From: CAWAXW01 sp963786155
Lineage (GTDB): Bacteria; Actinomycetota; CADDZG01; WHSQ01
Length of the DNA stretch: 64,000 nt
Assembly: GCA_963786155.1 (NCBI GenBank)
Contig: CAWAXW010000006.1
Span: 2,666,001-2,730,000 of the forward strand
Direction: 5' to 3'
Shown piece after piece: positions 35,366-43,610 of this stretch (position 1 is the stretch's first letter; each line of letters opens with the position of its first letter). Under the pieces are notes generated by a model, which was not told the origin of the DNA, ran no database searches, and was given only the letters and a program-made list of their open reading frames with translations. Position numbers and translations under genes: made by a program.

Positions 35366-36370
35366 ATGAGTTCTCGTCGCCGCGTCGCAACGTTGTTGGG
35401 GGCGCTTGCCCTGATCGCCTCTACCGTGCCGGCGCTCCAGGCCGCTAAGGCCTTGCCCGATCTCAAGGTGACCTCGCTCTCGTTGACCGCGGCGCCGGGG
35501 ACCGAGGGGTTCAACGCTTCGGATCGCACCAAGAACGTCGGCGACAAGGCCGCCGCCGAGTCGAAGACGCTGTTCTATCTCTCCCGGGACGAGGAGCGGG
35601 GCAACGATTACAAGATCAAGTCACGGAAGATCGGGCGGCTCACGCCCGGCGATGCCGACTCACGCACGACCTTCCTCGAGCCGGGCGAGAAGGCTCCGGA
35701 CGGCGATTACTACGTCATCGCGTGCGCCGACGGGAAGCGGGCCGTGACCGAGTCGAACGAGCGCAACAACTGCTTCACCTCTGAGCAGAAGATCGAGGTG
35801 TCGACCGAGCCCGGCGAGGAGCCGCCCGATCCCGGCGTGCCTCCGGCGTCATTCTCGGGCGCGATCGAGGCCTACCAGACCCGGACCGGACAGGTCGCGT
35901 ACACCGAACGGCAGAACACGACGCTTGCATACGAGGTCGTGCGCTACCGGCCCAACGACTCCTCTAATGCGGGCGACGCCGTCTACCGCCTCACTTCGGC
36001 TTCGATCCAGTACACGCTGCAAGGGCGCGATGAGAACGGGTGCGAGTTCAGCACCAGCGGAACGCTCACGCCCCCGTTCGACGCGACCACCGAACTGACA
36101 CTCGACAAGCGAGGGGCCGAAGACTTCTATTACGAGGCTTTCTTCGGAGATGGAACTAAGGTGCCGCTCAATCAATGCGGACGCGCAGAATGGGAGCTCG
36201 ATCCTTTCTGGGACACCGGCCGACAACCGGACGGTTCCTTCGTCGCGCACTTCATGACCGCCGACCGCCACCTGCGCGGAGGCTCGGACAAGAACCTCGC
36301 CGGCACGGTCATCTCGAGCTGGCATTGGGACCTAGCCGGCGAAGGCGAAGCCAAGCCGGTAGGCCGCTAG
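35366..36370 (+). CDS. Secreted CARDB-domain protein
   Basis: 334 aa from an ATG with a GAAAGGAG box 7 bases upstream. Signal peptide ~1-27 (LLGALALIASTVPALQAAKA). Residues ~30-130 are a CARDB/Ig-like beta-sandwich (LPDLKVTSLSLTAAPG ... GDYYVIACADGKRAVTESNERNNC). The C-terminal ~190 residues form an all-beta domain I do not recognise, with cysteines near ~225 and ~270 (GCEFSTSGTL, NQCGRAEWEL). No enzyme motifs are seen. It ends with a strong terminator. Confidence 0.8.
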   Translation: MSSRRRVATLLGALALIASTVPALQAAKALPDLKVTSLSLTAAPGTEGFNASDRTKNVGDKAAAESKTLFYLSRDEERGNDYKIKSRKIGRLTPGDADSRTTFLEPGEKAPDGDYYVIACADGKRAVTESNERNNCFTSEQKIEVSTEPGEEPPDPGVPPASFSGAIEAYQTRTGQVAYTERQNTTLAYEVVRYRPNDSSNAGDAVYRLTSASIQYTLQGRDENGCEFSTSGTLTPPFDATTELTLDKRGAEDFYYEAFFGDGTKVPLNQCGRAEWELDPFWDTGRQPDGSFVAHFMTADRHLRGGSDKNLAGTVISSWHWDLAGEGEAKPVGR

Positions 36371-36379
36371 AAGACATCA

Positions 36380-36409
36380 GGAGGGGCCACGACGGCCCCT
36401 CCATTTTTG
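36380..36409 (+). terminator. Rho-independent terminator of the CARDB gene
   Basis: GGAGGGGCC and GGCCCCTCC form a 9-bp stem with a 5-base loop, followed by ATTTTTG. It directly abuts the 3' end of the opposing tRNA-Met. Confidence 0.88.
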
Positions 36410-36481
36410 TAGCGGCGGGTGGACTCGAACCACCGACTCAGCGATTATGAGCCGCTTGCTCTGCCCCTGAGCTACGCCGCC
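36410..36481 (-). tRNA. tRNA-Met (CAT)
   Basis: A 72-nt cloverleaf on the minus strand: acceptor GGCGGCG paired with CGCCGCT (one G-U), D-arm GCTC/GAGC, anticodon loop CTCATAA (CAT), T-arm GGTGG-TTCGAGT-CCACC. CCA is not encoded. The G1-U72 end pair and lack of the initiator pattern suggest elongator Met; an Ile-CAU identity cannot be excluded. Confidence 0.93.
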
Positions 36482-36515
36482 CCGGGTGCAGCCCCCCGAT
36501 GCCGGGGAGGATGCG

Positions 36516-36588
36516 AGCCCCCTCACGGAATCGAACCGTGGACCTTCTCCTTACCATGGAGACGCTCTGCCGTCTGAGCTAAGGGGGC
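36516..36588 (-). tRNA. tRNA-Thr (GGT)
   Basis: A 73-nt cloverleaf on the minus strand: acceptor GCCCCCT/AGGGGGC, anticodon stem TCTCC/GGAGA around ATGGTAA (anticodon GGT), T-arm CACGG-TTCGATT-CCGTG. CCA is not encoded. It lies 34 bases before tRNA-Met, likely one transcript. Confidence 0.94.
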
Positions 36589-36701
36589 CAGGCGCCCAAG
36601 GATACCGCTCGCCCCACGCCCAAGGCCTCTCCCAGGCAGGAAGGGAACCGCAGGTCCGGCACCGAATACTTGGGGAACCTAGTTGTGGGGAGAACAACGC
36701 C

Positions 36702-36971
36702 ATGGAGCGACAGGACGAGAGGACGGTCCACGGCCTGCGCGAGGGAGTGACGCTCGCGAAGGGGTGGCTCGAATTGCTTCTTAGCAAGTGGGAGACCCTC
36801 GACGACCATCAGCGCCAGTCGATGGTCGCCGGTGCCCTGCTCGGCGCCAGCCGGATCGAATCGGAGCTCCAGGTCATGGAGGGCACGCCCCGCGGCGACA
36901 TCATCTTGCCGGAAGAGCGCGTCGCGCAGGCGCTTCTGAACCTCGTCGAAACGGACGCCGAAGCCGGCTGA
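36702..36971 (+). CDS. Conserved-looking small hypothetical protein
   Basis: 89 aa, not recognised. It is mostly helical and acidic: RTVHGLREGVTLAKGWLELLLSKWETL, QSMVAGALLGASRIESELQVMEG, ILPEERVAQALLNLVE. GGGGAG precedes the ATG by 10 bases. No signal or membrane helix. Transcribed away from tRNA-Thr. Confidence 0.6.
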   Translation: MERQDERTVHGLREGVTLAKGWLELLLSKWETLDDHQRQSMVAGALLGASRIESELQVMEGTPRGDIILPEERVAQALLNLVETDAEAG

Positions 36972-37049
36972 CGCTCTGCGGCTCCCCGCGGGTTGGTTTG
37001 CTTGCCGGAACTACGTAGGCAAACGCCATTGCACGGCTGAGGCGCCCGC

Positions 37050-38939
37050 ATGGACCATAGTCGTCCATTGCCTCTGATGATCGTTGTTCTGTCGACCTTT
37101 GTCGTCGCCGCCAGCTCGATGGCCGGCACGATTCCTGTCGGCGCGAGCGATTGTCCGGATCAAGCTCCCAGAGCGGCGGCAAGCCCGATGTTCGACAGCG
37201 GCATGTACTTCTACGAGTATGCGCGTGGCGCGGCCCTCGTCCTGGAGGGACGTGACAGCTCCGACCCGGACGCGGCGTGCGGCGATTCGATCGTGGCATA
37301 TCGCTGGGAGCTGGAGCCGCAAGGGAACTACCCCGCTTTCACATCCATCAAGCCACGACTGACCATTGCTTGCTGTAGTTCGTGGGGGATGGCGAGCTGG
37401 AATCCCGGCCAGAAGGCAACGGGGACGCTTACCGTCAAGGACGAATCGGGTAAGACGGGCCGCGCTTTCTTCGAGATCCGTATGGTCCATGCGGTTTCAG
37501 ACGACCCTGATGCCGACGGCGTCCCGGAAGCGACCGATAACTGCCTCACGATTGCCAACGCGACGCAAACCGATCGTGACGGGGACGGTCTCGGCGACGC
37601 CTGCGATCCGTCACCGACGGAGGACACCGACGGTGACGGGATCGACAGCGCTACCGATAACTGCCCGACCGCCGGCAATACCAACCAGACCGACACCGAT
37701 AGCGATGGAGCAGGCGATGCGTGCGATGCAACGCCGACCGGGGACAGCGATGGTGATGGGGTCGACAACGCCACCGACAACTGCCCAACTGCCGGCAACT
37801 TCAACCAGACCGACACCGATCGCGATGGATCAGGCGATGCGTGCGATGCAACGCCGAACGAGGGCACGGCGACAACCCCCCGTCAGAACGGCCTCATTGC
37901 AAGCCATCGCCAAGGAAAGATCGTGACGGTTAATCCGGACGGGACCGGGTTGAAAGAGGTGTATCCGGCGCCCGGAACCAGCGCTTACGAGCCGGCCTGG
38001 AGTCCGGACGGCGCGGCGCTCGCCGTGAGATACCAGGGCTCGGACGGAAGCGGCGTTCAGCGCGTGGACCTGACGAGCCCGCCCAAAGTGTCATGGGTAA
38101 TGCGGGACGTGCCCGGCGAGATCAGTTATTCGCAGCCTTCCTGGAGACCGGACGGTACCCAGGTCGCATACGTTGGAACGCAGGGCAGTACGTCGGACCT
38201 GTTCGTCTCGAGCATCGACGGGACGAGCAAGACCAACCTAACGGCGGCCTTCGAAGGAGCCGTGTCCGCTCCGGAGTGGTCGCCCGACGGGACCAAGATC
38301 GTGTTCTCCGACGACTCCGACATTCAGGTTATGAACCTCGATGGATCGGGAGTAGTCAATCTCACCTCCGGCTATAACGCCGCATCGTCGGCGGAGTCGC
38401 CCTCGTGGTCGCCCGACGGGACCAAGATCGTCTTCAGTGAGCGCAACTTCATCCACGTGATCGACTCTGATGGCACCGATGCGCATGTCCTGCTGACTGT
38501 GGCTAACGAAATCCATGAGGTCGCCTGGTCCCCCGACGGTACGCAGCTCGCGTTCGTCGGAGATGAAGGCGGCCCTAACCAGGAAGAGCTCTGGGTGGTG
38601 AAGGCCGACGGCACGAACGCAAGAAATCTCAAGATTGACGTCGACCATGAGGTGGACTGGCAGGTCTTGCGGAAAACGAGCAACGCACTCCCGCAGACAA
38701 GCATCACCGACCATCCCCGAAGGAGCTCTCCTCAGAGCACCGCGAAGTTCGCTTTCACTTCCAGCGAGATTGGCTCGGCTTTTGCATGCAAGCTCGATTC
38801 GGGCAACTTCCGAGACTGTTCGTCACCAAAGACCTACAGACACCTCCGCCGCGGCCGACATTCCTTCGTTGTCAAGGCTACGAGCCCGGAAGGGTTGACT
38901 GACCCAACTCCGGCCCGCTATTCCTGGACCGTGGAATGA
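37050..38939 (+). CDS. Secreted TSP3 and TolB-like propeller protein
   Basis: 629 aa. Signal peptide ~1-33 (LMIVVLSTFVVAASSMAG). A PKD-like domain spans ~40-150 (GRDSSDPDAACGDSIVAYRWEL). Three TSP3 units follow (~155-270, DGDGxxDxxDNCPTAGN), then PD40/TolB-like blades (~285-545) with repeated WSPDGTKIVFS. The last ~85 residues are an Ig-like module (SSEIGSAFACKLDSGNFRDC ... RHSFVVKATSPEGLTDPTPARYSWTV). All parts are binding or structural; no active site is visible. The modular kit is shared with the S8 peptidase at 30389. Confidence 0.85.
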   Translation: MDHSRPLPLMIVVLSTFVVAASSMAGTIPVGASDCPDQAPRAAASPMFDSGMYFYEYARGAALVLEGRDSSDPDAACGDSIVAYRWELEPQGNYPAFTSIKPRLTIACCSSWGMASWNPGQKATGTLTVKDESGKTGRAFFEIRMVHAVSDDPDADGVPEATDNCLTIANATQTDRDGDGLGDACDPSPTEDTDGDGIDSATDNCPTAGNTNQTDTDSDGAGDACDATPTGDSDGDGVDNATDNCPTAGNFNQTDTDRDGSGDACDATPNEGTATTPRQNGLIASHRQGKIVTVNPDGTGLKEVYPAPGTSAYEPAWSPDGAALAVRYQGSDGSGVQRVDLTSPPKVSWVMRDVPGEISYSQPSWRPDGTQVAYVGTQGSTSDLFVSSIDGTSKTNLTAAFEGAVSAPEWSPDGTKIVFSDDSDIQVMNLDGSGVVNLTSGYNAASSAESPSWSPDGTKIVFSERNFIHVIDSDGTDAHVLLTVANEIHEVAWSPDGTQLAFVGDEGGPNQEELWVVKADGTNARNLKIDVDHEVDWQVLRKTSNALPQTSITDHPRRSSPQSTAKFAFTSSEIGSAFACKLDSGNFRDCSSPKTYRHLRRGRHSFVVKATSPEGLTDPTPARYSWTVE

Positions 38940-38946
38940 TGCCGCG

Positions 38947-39933
38947 ATGGAGATCCAGCGACCCGACTCTCCCGACTACGTTGGCGGGTTCACCTTCTGC
39001 AAAGTCCCTCTGGTCCTCGATCCCAATGAGCTGAGCGGGGCCGATGTTGCGATCGTCGGTGCTCCGATGGACGAGATGGTTACCAATCGGCCGGGCACTC
39101 GGTTCGGGCCGCGCGCTATCCGCATGGCATACGAAGGTGGCGGCGCGCCCGGCACTTGGAACATGGATCTCGGGGTCGACCCATTCGCCGAGTTGAGCAT
39201 CGTCGATCACGGCGATGCCGAGGTCGTCCCGGGCGACGCGCGTGCCAATCATGAAGCGATCAGGCGGATCGTCGGTGGCGTCGCGCGCGCCGGGGCGATA
39301 CCAATAGTCCTGGGAGGCGATCACTCGATCTCATTCCCGAACGTCGCCGGCGTTGCCGAGCACTACGAACCCGGTTCGGTGGGGATAGTCCACTTCGACA
39401 CCCACGCCGACACCGCAACACAGAACTGGGGCGTCGAGTGGAGCCACGGCACACCTTTCCGCAATCTCGTGGAACAGAACGTGATCCGCGGGAATCGTCT
39501 AGTGCAGATCGGCCTGCGCGGGGGATGGCCGACGCCCGAGATCTGGGACTGGATGCGCTCGGTCGGCATCCGCTGGCACCGGATGGAAGAGATCATCGAA
39601 CGTGGGATCGATGCGGTGGTCAACGATGCGCTCGCCGAGATCGCAGATGCTCCGAACGTCTATGTCTCGGTAGACATCGACGTGCTCGATCCCGCCTTCG
39701 CCCCGGGCACGGGCACGCCGGAGCCGGGCGGCATGGCTACGCGCGAGCTCTTGCGGGCAGTACGTCGAGTAGTGCTGGAGCGCGGGATGGTGGGGATGGA
39801 CGTCGTGGAGGTCTCGCCCCCCTACGATCACGCCGGCATCACGGCACAGGCAGCGCATCGGGTGGTCATGGAAGCGCTGGGAGCGCTGGCCGTTCACCGG
39901 AATGGCGGTTCACCTACACCCGAGAGACCATGA
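38947..39933 (+). CDS. Agmatinase/arginase-family ureohydrolase
   Basis: 328-aa binuclear-manganese hydrolase releasing urea from a guanidino compound. All metal ligands are present: H126 in LGGDHS, D151/H153/D155 in HFDTHADT, D243/D245 in SVDIDVLDPAFAPGTGTPEPGG. The length and the GTPEPGG loop fit the agmatinase (SpeB) branch better than arginase, but guanidinobutyrase or formimidoylglutamase-like substrates are possible. It begins 7 bases after the stop of the preceding secreted protein, so it may be coupled to it, although the functions look unrelated. Confidence 0.88.
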   Translation: MEIQRPDSPDYVGGFTFCKVPLVLDPNELSGADVAIVGAPMDEMVTNRPGTRFGPRAIRMAYEGGGAPGTWNMDLGVDPFAELSIVDHGDAEVVPGDARANHEAIRRIVGGVARAGAIPIVLGGDHSISFPNVAGVAEHYEPGSVGIVHFDTHADTATQNWGVEWSHGTPFRNLVEQNVIRGNRLVQIGLRGGWPTPEIWDWMRSVGIRWHRMEEIIERGIDAVVNDALAEIADAPNVYVSVDIDVLDPAFAPGTGTPEPGGMATRELLRAVRRVVLERGMVGMDVVEVSPPYDHAGITAQAAHRVVMEALGALAVHRNGGSPTPERP

Positions 39934-39950
39934 CGCGTGGAACTGTGGTA

Positions 39951-39978
39951 TTGACGAAATTGACGAATCTGATAGTAG
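39951..39978 (+). promoter_or_regulatory. Candidate promoter with tandem ATTGACGAA motif
   Basis: TTGACG, 16 bases, then TAGTAG. The 9-mer ATTGACGAA occurs twice in a row across the -35 (39950 and 39959), so a regulator site may overlap. The -10 is ~11 bases before a GTG and 28 before the ATG of the helix-turn-helix gene. Confidence 0.4.
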
Positions 39979-40006
39979 GCTGGGCGGTGTGGAGTCGGAA
40001 GCAGGG

Positions 40007-40375
40007 ATGCTCACCACGGGTGATGTCGCCCGGGCGCTCGGGGTCAGCATCAACACGGTCAAGAATTGGGTTAAGAGCGAGAAGCTAAGCGCCGTAACGC
40101 TCCCGTCCGGTCATCTGAGAATCCCTCGGGCCGAATTCGAGCGCTTGACCGGCTCCGCCACCGCGTTGGCCACGCGGAGAATGCAGTGGCAAGCGTTCGA
40201 AGCGCGGCCGAGGGAAACCTCGTCGGGTGACGCCTCCTTGGAGAGCGTCCTCGAATGGGTCAACGAGATGGTGGCTCTGGCTCGATCCCATGGCGAGCTC
40301 GTTGCTCAGACTCCGGAGGAGAAGGCGACGCGGGTCGCTCGCATGCACCGCGCGCTCAAGGCGCTTTCGACGTGA
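40007..40375 (+). CDS. Helix-turn-helix (MerR/excisionase-like) DNA-binding protein
   Basis: 122 aa. The N-terminus is a classic winged-helix MerR/excisionase fold: LTTGDVARALGVSINTVKNWVKSEKLSAVTLPSGHLRIPRAEFERL. The C-terminal ~60 residues are helical (SLESVLEWVNEMVALARSHGELV ... RMHRALKAL) and may bind its partner. An in-frame GTG at 39989 is an alternative start. The stop overlaps the GTG of the nucleotidyltransferase gene by 4 bp (GTGA), so they act as a pair, in the style of an antitoxin/toxin unit. Confidence 0.8.
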   Translation: MLTTGDVARALGVSINTVKNWVKSEKLSAVTLPSGHLRIPRAEFERLTGSATALATRRMQWQAFEARPRETSSGDASLESVLEWVNEMVALARSHGELVAQTPEEKATRVARMHRALKALST

Positions 40376-40965
40376 CGAATCTCGAGACGATGCTCGCGCG
40401 TGTGACGCGGGCGCTTGACTCAGAAGGCGTCCCCTACATGGTGATCGGAGGGTTCGCAGTCATCCTCCATGGGGAGCCTCGCACTACCGTCGACCTGGAC
40501 ATAACCGTCGACGTGCACCAGGACGGTGCTGCCGGCCTGGTGCGGATTGTGTCTGGACTTGGTAAGGCAACGGTGGATAAGCCTGCAGCGTTCGCCGAAC
40601 GTACCCGGGTGCTCCCGATCGTCACGCACGAAGGGACCCCCGTCGATTTCATCCTGGCGACGCTCAGTTTCGAACTCAAGGCGATCGAGAATGCACGCGT
40701 GATTGAGATCGCGGGAGCAAAGGTTCGGGTTTGTACTCCGGAGGACCTAATCATTCACAAGATCGTTTCGGAGCGTCCACGCGACCACGAGGATGTGGTC
40801 GGAATCCTTAGACGACAGGGACCGAATCTCGACATCGACGCTCTCGACCGATCCATTCGCACCCTAGCGGACGACTTGACCGAGCCGGCGATCCACGAGC
40901 GATTCGTGAGCGCGCAGAACGCCGCAGGGCTCTCTGATCACGCTCGGGAGACCGAAGCCGGTTGA
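40372..40965 (+). CDS. AbiEii/DUF6036-like nucleotidyltransferase
   Basis: 197 aa. The nucleotidyltransferase core is visible: MVIGGFAVILHGEPRTTVDLDITV gives the GG plus D41-L-D43 metal site, and the third Asp is in TPVDFIL (~92). LIIHKIVSERPRDHEDVVGIL matches the C-terminal helix of AbiEii/MenT-like and DUF6036 proteins. Known relatives inactivate tRNA or other targets by adding nucleotides and are held by a co-encoded DNA-binding antitoxin. The overlapping HTH gene upstream fits that plan; toxicity is inferred. Confidence 0.8.
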   Translation: MTNLETMLARVTRALDSEGVPYMVIGGFAVILHGEPRTTVDLDITVDVHQDGAAGLVRIVSGLGKATVDKPAAFAERTRVLPIVTHEGTPVDFILATLSFELKAIENARVIEIAGAKVRVCTPEDLIIHKIVSERPRDHEDVVGILRRQGPNLDIDALDRSIRTLADDLTEPAIHERFVSAQNAAGLSDHARETEAG

Positions 40966-40996
40966 CAACCCCTGGGGACGGTAGTCCGATCAGCGC

Positions 40997-43600
40997 GTGG
41001 GGAGAAAACAGCTCAGGCTTGTCTTAGCAATCGCGCTTGCGTTGGGGGCATTGAGTTTTGTAAGCCTTTCCTCTACGCAGGCCTCGGTCCCGGCATCGAC
41101 GGTGACGTGGACATCGATCGGTCCTGGACGGATATGCGGGGTCCATCCTTCATGCTTTGGAGGGGGATATTCCGGACGGGTATCTGCGGTCGCTCAACAC
41201 CCGTCCAACCCCAATATCAGCTATGTCGGAGGAGCCTCTGGCGGCGTCTGGAAGACGACGGACGGAGGTGTTACCTGGGCTGCCATATTCGATTCCGCGC
41301 CGTCTCTCTGGATCGGGGCGATCGCTCTCGATCCCAAGAATCCCGAGATCGTCTACATCGGAACGGGTGAAGGCAACTACTCCGCCTACCCAGGAGAGGG
41401 CGTCTTCAGGTCGACGAACGGCGGGTCGAGCTGGACGAAGATCGGCGGCACCACCCTGGACCAATGTCACATCAGCGATCTCGTTGTTAGTCCGGCCAAC
41501 TCGTCCTTGATCATGGTTTCGGCTCATGCTCACGGCAACTCGTTCAAGCTGGTCCAGAAATGTCCCGAAGGCGTCTATCGATCGACGGACTCCGGCTCCA
41601 CATGGACGCGGATAACTCAGCCGGCCGGGATCACTCAGGAGGCAACCGACCTGGCTGTGTCGCCGGCCGCGCCCTCCGTTTGGTACGTGGGAACCGGATC
41701 CGTTGGGGTCTTCAAATCGATCGACGACGGCGTGACCTGGACCAACAGCTCCGCAGGACTGCCTGCTGCGAATGTGGGCCGGGTCAAGCTCGACGTCTCT
41801 CGAACCGATGCACAGCGCCTCTATGCGGTGATCCATGACTCGAGCAACGGCGGGATCCATGGCGTCTGGACGAGCAGTAACGGCGCGGTCACGTGGGCAA
41901 AGGTTACGGATCCGGCGCCGTCGGCCATGGTCTGCAAGGGCCAGTGCGGCTACGACCTAACCATTGCGGTTCATCCAACGGATTCCAACATCGTCGTTGT
42001 CGGAGGCGTGAACCTGTACAGATCGACGAACGCCGGAAGCTCCTTCACCAACATCCAGTTCCTCGACGGCAAGTTCATCCATGCCGACCTCCACGCGCTC
42101 GCCTTCGATTCCCTGGGCCGGATGCTCGTGGGATCGGACGGCGGGATCTATCGGGTGAGTGCAGACGTGTCGAAGTTCGAACCTCTCAACAGCGACATAA
42201 GGATCACCCAGACCATCGGATTCATCTCAGGTCGGACGCAAGGGCCTTTGCTGGTGGGGAGCCATGACAACGGCGTCCTCATGTACAAGGGCGACTCCAC
42301 GTGGATCCAGGTCTTGGGTGGTGACGGGTCCGGAACCGCGGTGGATCCGACCGACCCGAAGATCATGTACTTCGAAGCCAATCTGGAGACCTGGAAGAGC
42401 ATCGATGGAGGCTCTACTCGGACAAAGATCAGCACTGCAGACATGGCGGCGGAAGACGCCTTCATCGAGCACAACCCGCTCTTGATCTCACCTCTCGATC
42501 ACAACCGCCTCTATAGAGGCGGGGAGCGAATGTGGACGTCGCCGGATGCTGGAGCCACCTGGTCGGCGGCAAGTCCAAAGCTCGGAGCGTGCTGCATCTC
42601 GGCCGCGGCCATCGCTCAGAACGCCCCAACTGTTTACGCCGGCACCCTCAGCGGCGACGTCTGGGTGGCGCCCTCCGGCTCAGCGCCTTGGGTACTCAGG
42701 GATGCGGGCCTTCCATCCGGCGCGTTCATCCAGGACATCGTGACGCATCCTTCGGTCGCCACCGATGTTTACGTTGTTGCCGGGGACGTGCCGGCGCCCG
42801 GTCGGATCTGGCACAGCACCGACGAGGGCAAGACTTGGATCGATATAACCGGGAACCTGCCCCCGATCAAGGCGTTCTCCGTTGCAGTGGATACGAGCGT
42901 TACGCCACCACATGTCTTTGTCGGAACCCATTACGGCGTGTACTACTCGCGCGGCGGCGGGACCTGGGACCGGCTCGGCACAGGGCTTCCGAATGTTCAG
43001 GTCACCGATCTGATGTTCGAGACATCCACCCGCAAGTTGGTAGCTGCGACCTACGGGCGGGGTGTGTTCACCGCAGTGATACCGGCAAGTCTCGATAGCC
43101 CGACGACTGCCCCGACCAAGACGCCGACACCGACAACAAGTCCCCCACCGACGCCAACCCCAACGCCGACCTCGACCCCGACCCCCAAGCCGACTACGAG
43201 CCCCACGCCAACACCGACACCGAAACCAACGACAACGCCCTCACCGACTCCGAGTCCAACACCCACACAGCCGTCGCCCTCGCCAACTCCCACCGGGAGT
43301 CCTCAACCGGTGCCGGACTTTACGCGCTCTCTTTCTCTGAGCTTCGATGGTCACCTGTCCGCGAAGGGTCGGCTGAAGTCGCCCGGGGCCCCTCAGGCTT
43401 GTATCGAGGGCGTAAGTGTTCGAGTGCGCCGGCTCGGCGGCAACACGCTGGTCAAGGTAACCAAGACGGACTCGACCGGCAGATATCTAGTCACCATTCC
43501 GGATGTCGCCAAAAGCTACCGAGCGTCGGTCAAGAAATCCCTCGTTGCAGAGGGTCGCTGTCTCAAGGCCAAGTCATTCACGAAGACCCACCATCACTGA
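40997..43600 (+). CDS. Secreted BNR/sortilin-like repeat protein with Thr-Pro linker
   Basis: 867 aa. Signal peptide ~1-30. Residues ~35-690 are BNR/VPS10-type blades (VWKTTDGGVTW, VFRSTNGGSSW, VYRSTDSGSTW, VFKSIDDGVTW, IWHSTDEGKTW): ten or more, probably a large propeller as in sortilin and xyloglucanase folds. No sialidase active-site set is evident. Residues ~700-775 are a Thr/Pro linker (TPTPTPTS), then a ~90-residue C-terminal domain (SFDGHLSAKGRLKSP ... EGRCLKAKSF) related to that of the RTX/TSP3 protein at 2404-5487. GTG start without a strong ribosome box. Confidence 0.82.
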   Translation: MGRKQLRLVLAIALALGALSFVSLSSTQASVPASTVTWTSIGPGRICGVHPSCFGGGYSGRVSAVAQHPSNPNISYVGGASGGVWKTTDGGVTWAAIFDSAPSLWIGAIALDPKNPEIVYIGTGEGNYSAYPGEGVFRSTNGGSSWTKIGGTTLDQCHISDLVVSPANSSLIMVSAHAHGNSFKLVQKCPEGVYRSTDSGSTWTRITQPAGITQEATDLAVSPAAPSVWYVGTGSVGVFKSIDDGVTWTNSSAGLPAANVGRVKLDVSRTDAQRLYAVIHDSSNGGIHGVWTSSNGAVTWAKVTDPAPSAMVCKGQCGYDLTIAVHPTDSNIVVVGGVNLYRSTNAGSSFTNIQFLDGKFIHADLHALAFDSLGRMLVGSDGGIYRVSADVSKFEPLNSDIRITQTIGFISGRTQGPLLVGSHDNGVLMYKGDSTWIQVLGGDGSGTAVDPTDPKIMYFEANLETWKSIDGGSTRTKISTADMAAEDAFIEHNPLLISPLDHNRLYRGGERMWTSPDAGATWSAASPKLGACCISAAAIAQNAPTVYAGTLSGDVWVAPSGSAPWVLRDAGLPSGAFIQDIVTHPSVATDVYVVAGDVPAPGRIWHSTDEGKTWIDITGNLPPIKAFSVAVDTSVTPPHVFVGTHYGVYYSRGGGTWDRLGTGLPNVQVTDLMFETSTRKLVAATYGRGVFTAVIPASLDSPTTAPTKTPTPTTSPPPTPTPTPTSTPTPKPTTSPTPTPTPKPTTTPSPTPSPTPTQPSPSPTPTGSPQPVPDFTRSLSLSFDGHLSAKGRLKSPGAPQACIEGVSVRVRRLGGNTLVKVTKTDSTGRYLVTIPDVAKSYRASVKKSLVAEGRCLKAKSFTKTHHH

Positions 43601-43610
43601 ACGGCTTAGG

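Noticed and set aside
37000..37049. A GGCAAAC segment suggesting a second GEMM riboswitch
   Set aside because: No GCAAAGCC block, no GNRA-capped stem and no closing pairing follow it.
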